NCBI GenBank assembly: GCA_001695595.3
Contig: MBPM02000120.1
Span: forward strand, 106,017 to 170,016
From: Plasmopara viticola
Lineage: Eukaryota; Oomycota; Peronosporomycetes; Peronosporales; Peronosporaceae
Length of the DNA stretch: 64,000 nucleotides
Direction of reading: 5' to 3'
Both the position numbers and the translations under genes were made by a program. Shown here piece after piece: positions 51,401-62,592 of this stretch (its first letter is position 1; every line of letters begins with the position of its first letter). The notes under the pieces were generated by a model that did not search any database, was not told where the DNA came from, and saw only the letters and a list, made by a program, of their open reading frames with translations.

Positions 51401-54400
51401 CATTCTAGACGTGTGTAGACGCAATAGATGCACAACTAAGCGTATTGTCGCTCTTGTGAAGTGCTGGGATGATGTACGGCCATAGATACGTCCTTTCTAT
51501 CATTCTAGACGTGCGCAGACGCAACAGAGCCACAACAAGCGTATATTCGCTTTTCTGAAGTGCTGTGAAGATATACGGCCATATATACATCCCTTCTATC
51601 ATTCTAGACGTGCATAGACGCAACAGGGTCACAATTAAGCGTATATTCGCTCTTGTGAAGGCTGAGATGATATACGGCTTAGATACGTCATTTCTATCAT
51701 TCTAGACGTGCGCAGACGCAACAGGGTAACAATTAAGCGTATATTCGCTCTTGTGAAGTGCTGAGATGATGTACGGCCATAGATACGTCGTTTCTACCAT
51801 TCTAGGCGTGTGCAGACGCAATAGATGCACAACTAAGCGTATTGTCGCTCTTCTGAAGTGCTGGGATGATATACAGCCATAGATACGTCGCTTCTACCAT
51901 TCTAGACGTGTGCAGACGCAATAGATGCACAACTAAGCGTATTGTCGCTCTTCTGAAGTGCTGGGATGATATACAGCCATAGATACGTCTTTTCTACCAT
52001 TCTAGACGTGTGCAGACGCAATAGATGCACAACTAAGCGTATTGTCGCTCTTGTGAAGTGCTGGGATGATGTACGGTCATAGATGCGTTCTATCCATCAT
52101 TTCAGACGTGTGCAGACGCAATAGAAGCACAGCTAAGCGTATATTCGCTCTTGAGAATTGCTGGGATGATATATAGCCATAGATACGTCTTTTCTACCGA
52201 TCTAGACGTGTGTAGACGCAATAGATGCACAACTAAGCGTATTGTCGCTCTTGTGAAGTGCTGGGATGATGTACGGCCATAGATACGTCCTTTCTATCAT
52301 TCTAGACGTGCGCAGACGCAACAGAGCCACAACAAGCGTATATTCGCTTTTCTGAAGTGCTGTGAAGATATACGGCCATATATACATCCCTTCTATCATT
52401 CAAGACGTGCATAGACGCAACAGGGTCACAATTAAGCGTATATTCGCTCTTGTGAAGCGCTGAGATGATATACGGCTATAGATACGTCATTTCTATCATT
52501 CTAGACGTGCGCAGACGCAACAGGGTCACAACTAAGCGTATATTCGCTCTTGTGAAGTGCTGAGATGATGTACGGCCATAGATACGTCGTTTCTACCATT
52601 CTAGGCGTGTGCAGACGCAATAGATGCACAACTAAGCGTATTGTCGCTCTTCTGAAGTGCTGGGATGATATACAGCCATAGATACGTCGTTTCTACCATT
52701 CTAGACGTGTGCAGACGCAATAGATGCACAACTAAGCGTATTGTCGCTCTTCTGAAGTGCTGGGATGATATACAGCCATAGATACGTCTTTTCTACCATT
52801 CTAGACGTGTGCAGACGCAATAGATGCACAACTAAGCGTATTGTCGCTCTTGTGAAGTGCTGGGATGATGTACGGTCATAGATACGCTCTATCTATCATT
52901 TCAGACGTGTGCAGACGCAATAGAAGCACAGCTAAGCGTATATTCGCTCTTGGGAATTGCTGGGATGATACACAGCCATAGATACGTCTTTTCTACCATT
53001 CTAGACGTGTGTAGACGCAATAGATGCACAACTAAGCGTGTTGTCGCTCTTGTGAAGTGCTGGGATGATGTACGGCCATAGATATGTCCTTTCTATCATT
53101 CTAGACGTGCGCAGACGCAACAGAGCCACAACAAGCGTATATTCGCTTTTCTGAAGTGCTGTGAAGATATACGGCCATATATACATCCCTTCTATCATTC
53201 TAGACGTGCATAGACGCAACAGGGTCACAATTAAGCGTATATTCGCTCTTGTGAAGCGCTGAGATGATATACGGCTACAGATACGTCATTTATATCATTC
53301 TAGACGTGCGCAGACGCAACAGGGTCACAACTAAGCGTATATTCGCTCTTGTGAAGTGCTGAGATGATGTACGGCCCTAGATACATCCTATCTATCATTG
53401 TAGACGACAGCAGACGCAATAGGGACACAACTAATCGTATATTTGCTCTTGTGAAGTGCTGAGATGATGTACGGCTATAGATACGTCATTTCTATCATTC
53501 TAGACGTGCGCAGACGCAACAGGGTCACAACTAAGCGTATATTCGCTCTTGGGAATTGCTGGGATGATACACAGCCATAGATACGTCTTTTCTACCGATC
53601 TAGACGTGTGTAGACGCAATAGATGCACAACTAAGCGTATTGTCGCTCTTGTGAAGTGCTGGGATGATGTACGGCCATAGATACGTCCTTTCTATCATTC
53701 TAGACGTGCGCAGACGCAACAGAGCCACAACAAGCGTATATTCGCTTTTCTGAAGTGCTGTGAAGATATACGGCCATATATACATCCCTTCTATCATTGT
53801 AGACGTGCATAGACGCAACAGGGTCACGATTAAGCGTATATTCGCTCTTGTGAAGGGCTGAGATGATATACGGCTTTAGATACGTCATTTCTATCATTCT
53901 AGACGTGCGCAGACGCAACAGGGTAACAATTAAGCGTATATTCGCTCTTGTGAAGTGCTGAGATGATGTACGGCCATAGATACGTCGTTTCTACCATTCT
54001 AGGCGTGTGCAGACGCAATAGATGCACAACTAAGCGTATTGTCGCTCTTCTGAAGTGCTGGGATGATATACAGCCATAGATACGTCGCTTCTACCATTCT
54101 AGACGTGTGCAGACGCAATAGATGCACAACTAAGCGTATTGTCGCTCTTGTGAAGTGCTGGGATGATATACAGCCATAGATACGTCTTTTCTACCATTCT
54201 AGACGTGTGCAGACGCAATAGATGCACAACTAAGCGTATTGTCGCTCTTGTGAAGTGCTGGGATGATGTACGGTCATAGATGCGTTCTATCCATCATTTC
54301 AGACGTGTGCAGACGCAATAGAAGCACAGCTAAGCGTATATTCGCTCTTGGGAATTGCTGGGATGATATATAGCCATAGATACGTCTTTTCTACCATTCT

Positions 54401-55345
54401 AGACGTGTGTAGACGCAATAGATGCACAACTAAGCGTGTTGTCGCTCTTGTGAAGTGCTGGGATGATGTACGGCCATAGATACGTTCTTTCTATCATTCT
54501 AGACGTGCGCAGACGCAACAGAGCCACAACAAGCGTATGTTCGCTTTTCTGAAGTGCTGTGAAGATATACGGCCATATATACATCCCTTCTATCATTCTA
54601 GACGTGCATAGACGCTACAGGGTCACAATTAAGCGTATATTCGCTCTTGTGAAGCGCTGAGATGATATACGGCTATAGATACGTCATTTCTATCATTCTA
54701 GACGTGCGCAGACGCAACAGGGTCACAACTAAGCGTATATTCGCTCTTGTGAAGTGCTGAGATAATGTACGGCCATAGATACGTCGTTTTTACCATTCTA
54801 GGCGTGTGCAGACGCAATAGATGCACAACAAAGCGTATTGTCGCTCTTCTGAAGTGCTGGGATGATATACAGCCATAGATACGTCGTTTCTACCATTCTA
54901 GACGTGTGCAGACGCAATAGATGCACAACTAAGCGTATTGTCGCTCTTCTGAAGTGCTGGGATGATATACAGCCATAGATACGTCTTTTCTACCATTCTA
55001 GACGTGTGCAGACGCAATAGATGCACAACTAAGCGTATTGTCGCTCTTGTGAAGTGCTGGGATGATGTACGGTCATAGATACGCTCTATCTATCATTTCA
55101 GACGTGTGCAGACGCAATAGAAGCACAGCTAAGCGTATATTCGCTCTTGGGAATTGCTGGGATGATACACAGCCATAGATACGTCTTTTCTACCATTCTA
55201 GACGTGTGTAGACGCAATAGATGCACAACTAAGCGTGTTGTCGCTCTTGTGAAGTGCTGGGATGATGTACGGCCATAGATATGTCCTTTCTATCATTCTA
55301 GACGTGCGCAGACGCAACAGAGCCACAACAAGCGTATATTCGCTC
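51401..55345 (+). repeat. Right clean part of the core HOR
   Basis: After about 51,400 the 799-bp unit reappears with few indels (exceptions near 51,660-51,680). Units are 52,239-53,037 (799), 53,038-53,636 (599, altered), 53,637-54,435 (799) and 54,436-55,234 (799), then an isolated m1. Near 55,335 the core order ends at a monomer with CTTTTCTACTGTTC and GAGCAGACGC, a type from the q zone. Confidence 0.9.
53337..53536 (+). repeat. Right-flank (h1-h2 type) intrusion in the core HOR
   Basis: 53,337-53,436 has ATACATCCTATC, TAGACGACAGCAGACG and AATAGGGACACAACTAATC, the signature of h1 at 61,700 and beyond. 53,437-53,536 starts GTATATTTGCTC like h2, then becomes core m3 (CGTCATTTC, CAACAGGGTCAC). 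Together they replace m4-m7 in a 599-bp unit. Confidence 0.87.
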
Positions 55346-57033
55346 TTGGGAATTGCTGGGATGATATACAGCCATAGATACGTCTTTTCTACTGTTCTAG
55401 ACGTGAGCAGACGCAATAGAAGCACAATTAAGCGTATACTAGTTCTTGCGAAGTGCTGAGATGATATATGACCATAGATACGGCCTTTCTATCATTCTAA
55501 ACGTGTGCAGACGCAATAGATGCACAACGAAGCGTATTGTCGCTCTTGTGAAGGGTTGGGATGATACAAAGCCATAGATACGTCTTTACTATCATTCTAG
55601 ACATGTGCAGACGCAAAAGATGCACAACTAAGCGTATGGTCGCTCTTGTGAAGTGCTGAGATGATAAACAGCCATATATACATCTTTCCGACCATTCTAG
55701 ACGTGTGCAGACGCAATAGATGCACAACTAAGCGTATTGTCGCTCTTGTGAGGTGCTGGGATGATGTACGGTCATATATTCGTCCTATCTATCATTCTAC
55801 ACGTGCGCAGATGCAATAAAGCAACAGCAGAGCGAATATTCGCTCTTGGAAAGTGCTGAAAAGATATACGGCTGTAGATACGTCCTTTCTATCGTTCTAG
55901 ACGTGTGCACACGCAATTGATTCACAACTAAGCGTATTGTCGCTTTTGTGAAGTACTGAGATGATGTACAGCCATAGATACGTCCTCTCTTCCATTCCAG
56001 ACGTGTGCAGACGCAATAGATGCACAACTTAGCGTATTGTCGCTCTTGTGAAGTACTGAGATGATGTACGGCCATAGATACGTCTTTTCTACCATTCCAG
56101 ACGTGTGTAGACGCAATAGAAGCACAACTAAGCGTATACTAGTTCTTGCGAAGTGCTGAGTTGATATATGACCATAGATACGGCCTTTCTATCATTCTAG
56201 ACGTGAGCAGACGCAATAGATGCACAACTTAGCGTATTGTCGCTCTTGTGAAGTGCTGGGATGATATATGACCATAAATACGTCCTATCTATCATTCTAG
56301 ACGTCCGCAGACGAAATAGGGAAACAACTAATCGAATATTTGCTCTTGTGAAGTGCTGAGATGATGTACGGCCATAGATACATCCTTTCGATCCTTCTAG
56401 ACATACGAAGACGCAATAGATTCACGACTAAGCGTATATTCGCTGTTGTGAAGTGCTGAGATGATATATGACCATAGATACGGCCTTTCTATCATTCTAG
56501 ACGTGTGCAGAAGCAATAGATGCACAACTTAGCGTATCGTCGCTCTTGTGAAGTGCTGTGATGATATACGGCTATAGAAACGTCCTTTCTATCATTCTAG
56601 ACGTGCGCAGACGCGCCAAAGCAACAACAAAGCGAACATTCGCTCTTGGGTAGTGCTGTGAAGATATACGGTCATAGATACGTCCTATCTATTATTCTAG
56701 ACGTGCGCAGACGCAATAAATCAACAACAAAGCGTATATTCGCTCTTGGGAAGTGCTGTGAATATATACGGCTATAGATACGTCCTTTCTGTCTTTCTAG
56801 ACGTGCGCAGACACAATGGACTCACAACAAAGCGTATTGTCGCTCTTGTGAAGTGCTGAGATGATGTTCGGCCAATGCTACGTTCTATCTATCATTCTAG
56901 ACGTGCGCAGATGCAATATAGCAACAACAAAGCGAATATTCGCTCTTGGAAAGTGCTGTAAGGATATACGGCTATAGATACGTCCTTTCTATCATCCTAG
57001 ACGTGTGCACACGCAATAGATCCACGACTAAGC

Positions 57034-57126
57034 GTATATTAGCGCTTGTGATATGCTGAGATGATATAAGATACGGCCTTCCTTTCATTCTAGACGTGTG
57101 CAGACGCAATAAATGCACAACGAAGC
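57034..57126 (+). repeat. Monomer with 7-bp deletion
   Basis: ATGATATATGACCATAGATACG is shortened to ATGATATAAGATACG, giving 93 bp. The loss lies between short AT-rich repeats. Confidence 0.85.
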
Positions 57127-57426
57127 GTATTGTCGCTCTTGTGAAGGGTTGGGATGACACAAAGCCATAGATACGTCTTTACTATCATTCCAGACGTGTA
57201 CAGACGCAATAGATGCACAACGAAGCGTATTGTCGCTCTTGTGAAATGCCGAGATGATATATGACCATAGATACGTCTTTTCTACCACTCTAGAAGTGTA
57301 GATACGCAATAGATGCACAACAAAGCGTATTGTCGCTCTTGTGAAGTGCTGAGATGATATATGACCATAGATACGTCTTGTCTACCATTCTAGACGTGTA
57401 GATACGCAATAGATGCACAACTAAGC

Positions 57427-57626
57427 GTATGGTCGCTCTTGTGAAGTGCTGGGATGATGTACGGTCATACATACGCTCTATCTATCATTTCAGACGTGTG
57501 CAGACGCAATAGAAGCACAGCTAAGCGTATATTCGCTCTTGGGAATTGCTGGGATGATACACAGCCATAGATACGTCTTTTCTACCATTCTAGACGTGTG
57601 TAGACGCAATAGATGCACAACTAAGC
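57427..57626 (+). repeat. Isolated core m7-m8 dimer in the right divergent zone
   Basis: 57,427-57,526 has TACGGTCATACATACGCTC, CATTTCAGACG and AGAAGCACAGC (m7). 57,527-57,626 has GGGAATTGCTGGG, ATACACAGCC and GTGTGTAGACG (m8). The CGCTC form matches m7 copies near 52,880 and 55,080, so a source in the right part of the core, 2-5 kb away, is likely. Confidence 0.87.
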
Positions 57627-59324
57627 GTATTGTCGCTCTTGTGAAGTGCCGAGATGATATACAGCCATAGATACGTCGTTTCTATCATTCTAGGCGTGCG
57701 AAGACGAAATAGATTCACAACTAAGCGTATATTCGCTCTTGTGAAGTGCTGAAATGATATATGACCATAGATACGGCCTTTCTACCATTCTAGACGTGTG
57801 CAGACGCAATAGATTCACAACTAAGCGTATATTCGCTCTTGGGAAGTGCTGAGACGATATATGACCATAGATACGTCTTTTCTACCATTCTAGACGTCCG
57901 CAGACGCAATAGATGCACAACTAAGCGTATTGCCGCTCCTGTGAAGTGCTGGGATGATGTACGGCCAAAGATACGTCCTATCTATCATTCAAGACGTCCG
58001 CAGTCGCAATAGATGCACAACTAAGCGTATTGTCGCCCTTGTGAAGTGCTGAGATGATGTACGGCCATAGATACGTTCTATCTATCATTCTAGACGTGCG
58101 CAGATGCAATAAAGCAACAACAAAGAATATATTCGCTCTTGAGAAGTGCTGTAAAGATATAAGGCTATAGATACGTCCTTTCTGTCATTCTAGACGTGCA
58201 CACACGCAATAGATTCACAACTAAGCGTATATTCGCACTTGTGAGGTGCTAAGATGATATATGACCATAGATACGCCTTTCTATCATTCTAGACGTGTGC
58301 AGACGCAATAGATGCACAACTAAGCCTATATTTGCTCGTGTGAAGTGCTGAGATGATATACGGCCATAGATATGTTCTTTCTATCATTCTAGACGTGCGC
58401 AGATGCAATAAAGCAACAACAAAGAATATATTCGCTCTTGAGAAGTGCTGTAAAAGATTAAGGCTATAGATACGTCCTTTCTGTCATTCTAGACGTGCGC
58501 AGACGCAATAGATTCACAACTAAGCGTATATTCGCTCTTGTGAAGTGCTGAGATAATATATGACTATAGATACGGCCTTTCTACCATTCTAGACGTGTGC
58601 AGACGCAATAGATGCACAACTAAGGGTATTGTCGCTCTTGTGCAGTGCTGAGATGATGTACGGCCATAGATATGTCCTATCTATCATTCTAGACGTCCGC
58701 AGACGGAATCGATGCACAACTAAGCGTATGGTCGCTCTTGTGAAGTGCTGAGATAATGTACGGCCATAGATATGTTCTATCTATCCTTTTAAACGTCCGC
58801 AGACGCAATAGATGCACAACTAAGCGTATTGTCGCTCTTGTGAAGTACTGAGGTGATGTACGGCCATAGATATGTTCTATCTATCATTCTAGACGTGCGC
58901 AGACGCAATAAAGTAAAAACAAAGCATATATTCGCTCTTGAGAAGTGCTGTTTAGATATACGGCTATCGATACGTCATTTCTTTCATTCTAGACATGCGC
59001 ATACACAATAGATTCACAACTAAGCGTATTTTCGCTCTTGTGAAGTGCTAAGATGATATATGACCATAGATACGCCTTTCTATCTTTCTAGACGTCCGCA
59101 GACGCAATAGATGCACAACTAAGCGTATTGTCGCTCTTGTGAAGTGCGGAGATGATGTACGGCCATAGATACGTTCTATCTATCATTCTAGACGTGCGCA
59201 GACGCAATAAAGCAACAACAAAGCATATATTCGCTCTTAAGAAGTGCTGTAAAGATATACGGCTATAGATACGTCTTTTCTGTCATTCTGGACGTGCGCA
59301 GACGCAATAGATTCACAACTAAGC

Positions 59325-59401
59325 GTACATTCGCTCTTGTGAAGTGCTGAGATGATATCCGGCCCTAGACGTGCGCAGATGCAATAAAGTAACAACAAAG
59401 C
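59325..59401 (+). repeat. Truncated 77-bp monomer
   Basis: Reads GATATCCGGCCCTAGACGTG. The text between GGCC and CTAGACG (ATAGATACGTC through ATTC) is missing, a 23-bp loss that removes the dyad region. It is the largest single deletion I found inside a monomer. Confidence 0.88.
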
Positions 59402-61139
59402 GTATATTCGCTCTTGAAAAGTGCTGTGAAGATATACGGCTTTCGATACGTCCTTTCTATCATTCTAGACATGCGAATACACAATAGATTCATAACTAAG
59501 ACTATATTCGCTCTTATGAAGCGCTTAGATGATATATGACCATAGATACGTCTTTTCTACCATTCTAGACGTCCGCAGACGCATTAGATGCACAACTAAG
59601 CGTATTGCCGCTCTTGTGAAGTACTGAGGATATGTACGGCCATAGATACGTTCTATCTATTATTCTAGACGTGCGCAGACGCAATAAAGCAACAACAAAG
59701 CATATATTCGCTCTTGAGAAGTGCTGTTTAGATATACGGCTATCGAAACGTTCTTTCTGTTATTCTAGACGTGCGCAGACGCAATAGATTCACAACTAAG
59801 CGTTTTGTCGCCCTTGTGAAGTGCTGAGATAATGTACGGCCATAGATAAGTTCTATCTATCATTCTAAACGTCCGCAGACGCAATAAATGCACAACTAAG
59901 CTTTTATGTGGCTCTGATAAAGTGCTGAGATGATGTACGGCCATAGATACGTGCTATTCATCATTCTAGACGTGTGCAGACGCAATAGAAACACAACTAG
60001 GCGTATATTCGCTCTTGAGAAATGCTGTTAAGATATACGGCTAACGATACGTCCTTTCTATCAATCTAGACATGCGCATACACAATAGATTCACAACTAA
60101 GCGTATATTTCCTCTTGTGAAGTGCTGAGATGATATATGACCATAGATACGTCTTTTCTATCATTCTAGACGTCCGCAGACGCAATAGATGCACGACTAA
60201 GCGAATTGCCATTCTTGTGAAGTGCTGAGATGATGTACGGCCAAAGATACATTTTTCTATCATTCTAGACGTGCGCAGACGCAATAGAGTGACAACAAAG
60301 CGTATATTCGCTCTTGGAAAGTGCGGTGAAGATATACGGCTATAGACACGTCCTTTCTATCATTCTAGACGTGCGTACACGCAATAGATTCCCAACTGAG
60401 CGATTATTCGCTCTTGTGAAGTGCTGAGATATTGTGTGGCAAAAATGACATTCTATCTATCAGTCTAGAAGTCCGCAGACGCAACAGATGCACAACTAAG
60501 CGTATTGTCGCTCTTGTGAAGTGCTGGGATGATGTACGACCATAAATACGTTCTAATTATCATTCTAGATGTGCGCAGACGCAATCAAGCAACAACGAAG
60601 CGTATATTCGCTCTTGGGAAGTGCTGAGATTGTATACGACCATAGATACGGCCTTTGTACCATTCTAGACGTCTGCAGACGCTAGAGATGAGACTAAGCG
60701 TATTGTCGCTCTTGTGAAGTGCTGAGATGAAGTACGGCCATAGATACGTTCTATCTATCATTTTAGACGTCCGCAGACGCAATAGATGCACAACTAAGAG
60801 TATTGTCGCTCTTGTGAAGTGCTGAGTTGGTATATGACCATAGATTCGTCTCTTTTGCACTTCTAGACGTGTGCAGACACAAAAGATGCACAATTTAGCG
60901 TATTGTCGCTCTTGTGAAGTGCAGAGATGATGTACGGCCATAGATACGTTCTATCTATCATTCTAGACGTCCGCAGACGCAATAGATGCACAACTAAGCG
61001 TATTGTCGCTCTTGTGAAGTGCTGAGATGATGTACGGCCATAGATACGTCCTATCTATCATTCTTGACGTCCGCAGACGCAAAAGATGCACAATTAAGCG
61101 TCTTGTCGCCCTTGCGAAGTGCTGAGATGATGTACGGCC

Positions 61140-61158
61140 ATAGATACGTCCTATCTAT
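61140..61158. other. Perfect 7-bp dyad (example, right zone)
   Basis: Same 19-base dyad as at 7,426, from an unrelated monomer type in the right divergent zone. This shows that it is a family-wide feature and not specific to one HOR. Confidence 0.85.
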
Positions 61159-61699
61159 CATTCTAGACGTGCGTAGACGCAATAAAGCAACAACAAAGTG
61201 TATATTCTCTCTTGGGAAGTGCTGAGATGATATACGACCATAGATATGGCCTTTGTACCATTCTAGACGTGTGCACACGCAATAGATTCACAACTTAGCG
61301 TATTGTCGCTCTTGTGAAGTGCTGAGTTGATATACGGCCATAGATACGTTCTATCTATCATTCTAGACGTGCGCAGAGGCAATAAAGCAACAACAAAGCG
61401 TATATTCGCTCTTGGGAATTGCGGAGATGATATACGTCCATAGGAACATCCTATCTACCATTCTAGACGTCCGAAGACGCAATAGATGCACAAATCAGCA
61501 TATTGTCGCTCTTGTGAAGTGCTGAGATATTGTACGGCCATAGATACGTTCTATCTATCATTCTAGACGTGCCCAGACGCAATAAAGCAACAACAAAGCG
61601 TATATTCGCTATTGGGAAGTGCTGTGAAGATATACGGCTAGTGCTACGGCCTTTCTATCATTCTAGACGTGTGCAGACGCAATAGATGCACAACTAAGC

Positions 61700-62499
61700 G
61701 TATTGACGCTCTTGTGAAGTGCTGAGATGATGTACGGCCATAGATACATCCTATCTTTCATTCTAGACGACCGCAGACGCAATAGGGACACAACTAATCG
61801 TACATTTGCTCTTGTGAAGTGCTGAGATGATGTACGGCTATAGATACGTCGTATCTATCATTCTAGATGTGCGCAGACGCAACAAAGCACCAACAAAGCC
61901 AATATTCGCTTTTGGGAAGTGCTGGGAAGATAAACGGCTATAGATACGTCCTTTCTATCATTCTAGACATGCGAAGACGCAATAGATTCACGACTTAGCG
62001 TATATTCGCTCTCGTGAAGTGCTGAGATGATATATGACCACTGACACGACCTTTCTACCATTCTAGACGTGTGCAGACGCAATAGATGCACAACTAAGCG
62101 TATTGTCGCTCTTGTGAAGTGCTGAGATGATGTACGGCCATAGATACATCCTATCTATCATTCTAGACGACCGCAGACGCAATAGGGACACAACTAATCG
62201 TATATTTGCTCTTGTGAAGTGCTGAGATGATGTACCGCTATAGATACGTCGTATCTGTCATTCTAGACGTGCGCAGACGCAACAAAGCAACAACAAAGCG
62301 AATATTCGCTCATGGGAACTGCTGTGAAGATATACGGCTATAGAAACGTCGTTTCTATCATTCTAGACATGCGAAGACACAATAGATTCATAACTAAGCA
62401 TATATTCGCTCTCGTGAAGTGCTGAGATGATATATGACCACTGATACGACCTTTCTACCATTCTAGACGTGTGCAGACGCAATAGATGCACAACTAAGC
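61700..62499 (+). repeat. 400-bp 4-mer HOR (h1-h4), two units
   Basis: h1 (61,700; 62,100) has ATACATCC, GACGACCGCAG and GGGACACAACTAATC. h2 (61,800; 62,200) has ATTTGCTC and CGTCGTATC. h3 (61,900; 62,300) has AAACGGC or ATACGGC and GACATGCGAAGAC. h4 (62,000; 62,400) has ATATATGACCACTGA and CACGACC or TACGACC. h2-h3-h4 correspond in order and signature to A-B-C of 1-5,499. Confidence 0.9.
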
Positions 62500-62592
62500 G
62501 TATTGTCGCTCTTGTGAAGTGCTGAGATGATGTACGGCCATGGATTTCTATCATTCTAGACGACCGCAGACGCAATAAGGACACAACTAATC
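62500..62592 (+). repeat. h1 monomer with 7-bp deletion
   Basis: CCATAGATACATCCTATCTATC is reduced to CCATGGATTTCTATC, leaving 93 bp. GACGACCGCAG and GGACACAACTAATC identify it as h1. Confidence 0.85.

Larger units (their letters stand above)
30740..55345 (+). repeat. Core 8-mer HOR zone (799-bp unit, 599-bp derivative)
   Basis: Eight monomer types, m1-m8, recur in fixed order. m1 starts at 31,191, 31,990, 34,179, 34,778, 36,178, 36,777 and 37,376, and at the right end at 52,239, 53,038, 53,637, 54,436 and 55,235. Full units are 799 bp because m1 is 99 bp. Units of 599 bp lack m7 and m8. The part 37,376-51,400 follows the same types but is disturbed by small deletions. This is the largest single HOR in the window. 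Confidence 0.93.
55346..61699 (+). repeat. Right divergent satellite zone
   Basis: Mostly 100-bp monomers of mixed types without a short HOR. Frequent forms have ATATATGACC with GGCCTTTC, CAATAAAGCAACAACAAAGC, or GACGTCCGCAGACG. A few monomers are truncated. Several monomers have GACATGCG and GATTCACAAC, recalling type B of the left end. No other kind of sequence is visible. Confidence 0.9.
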
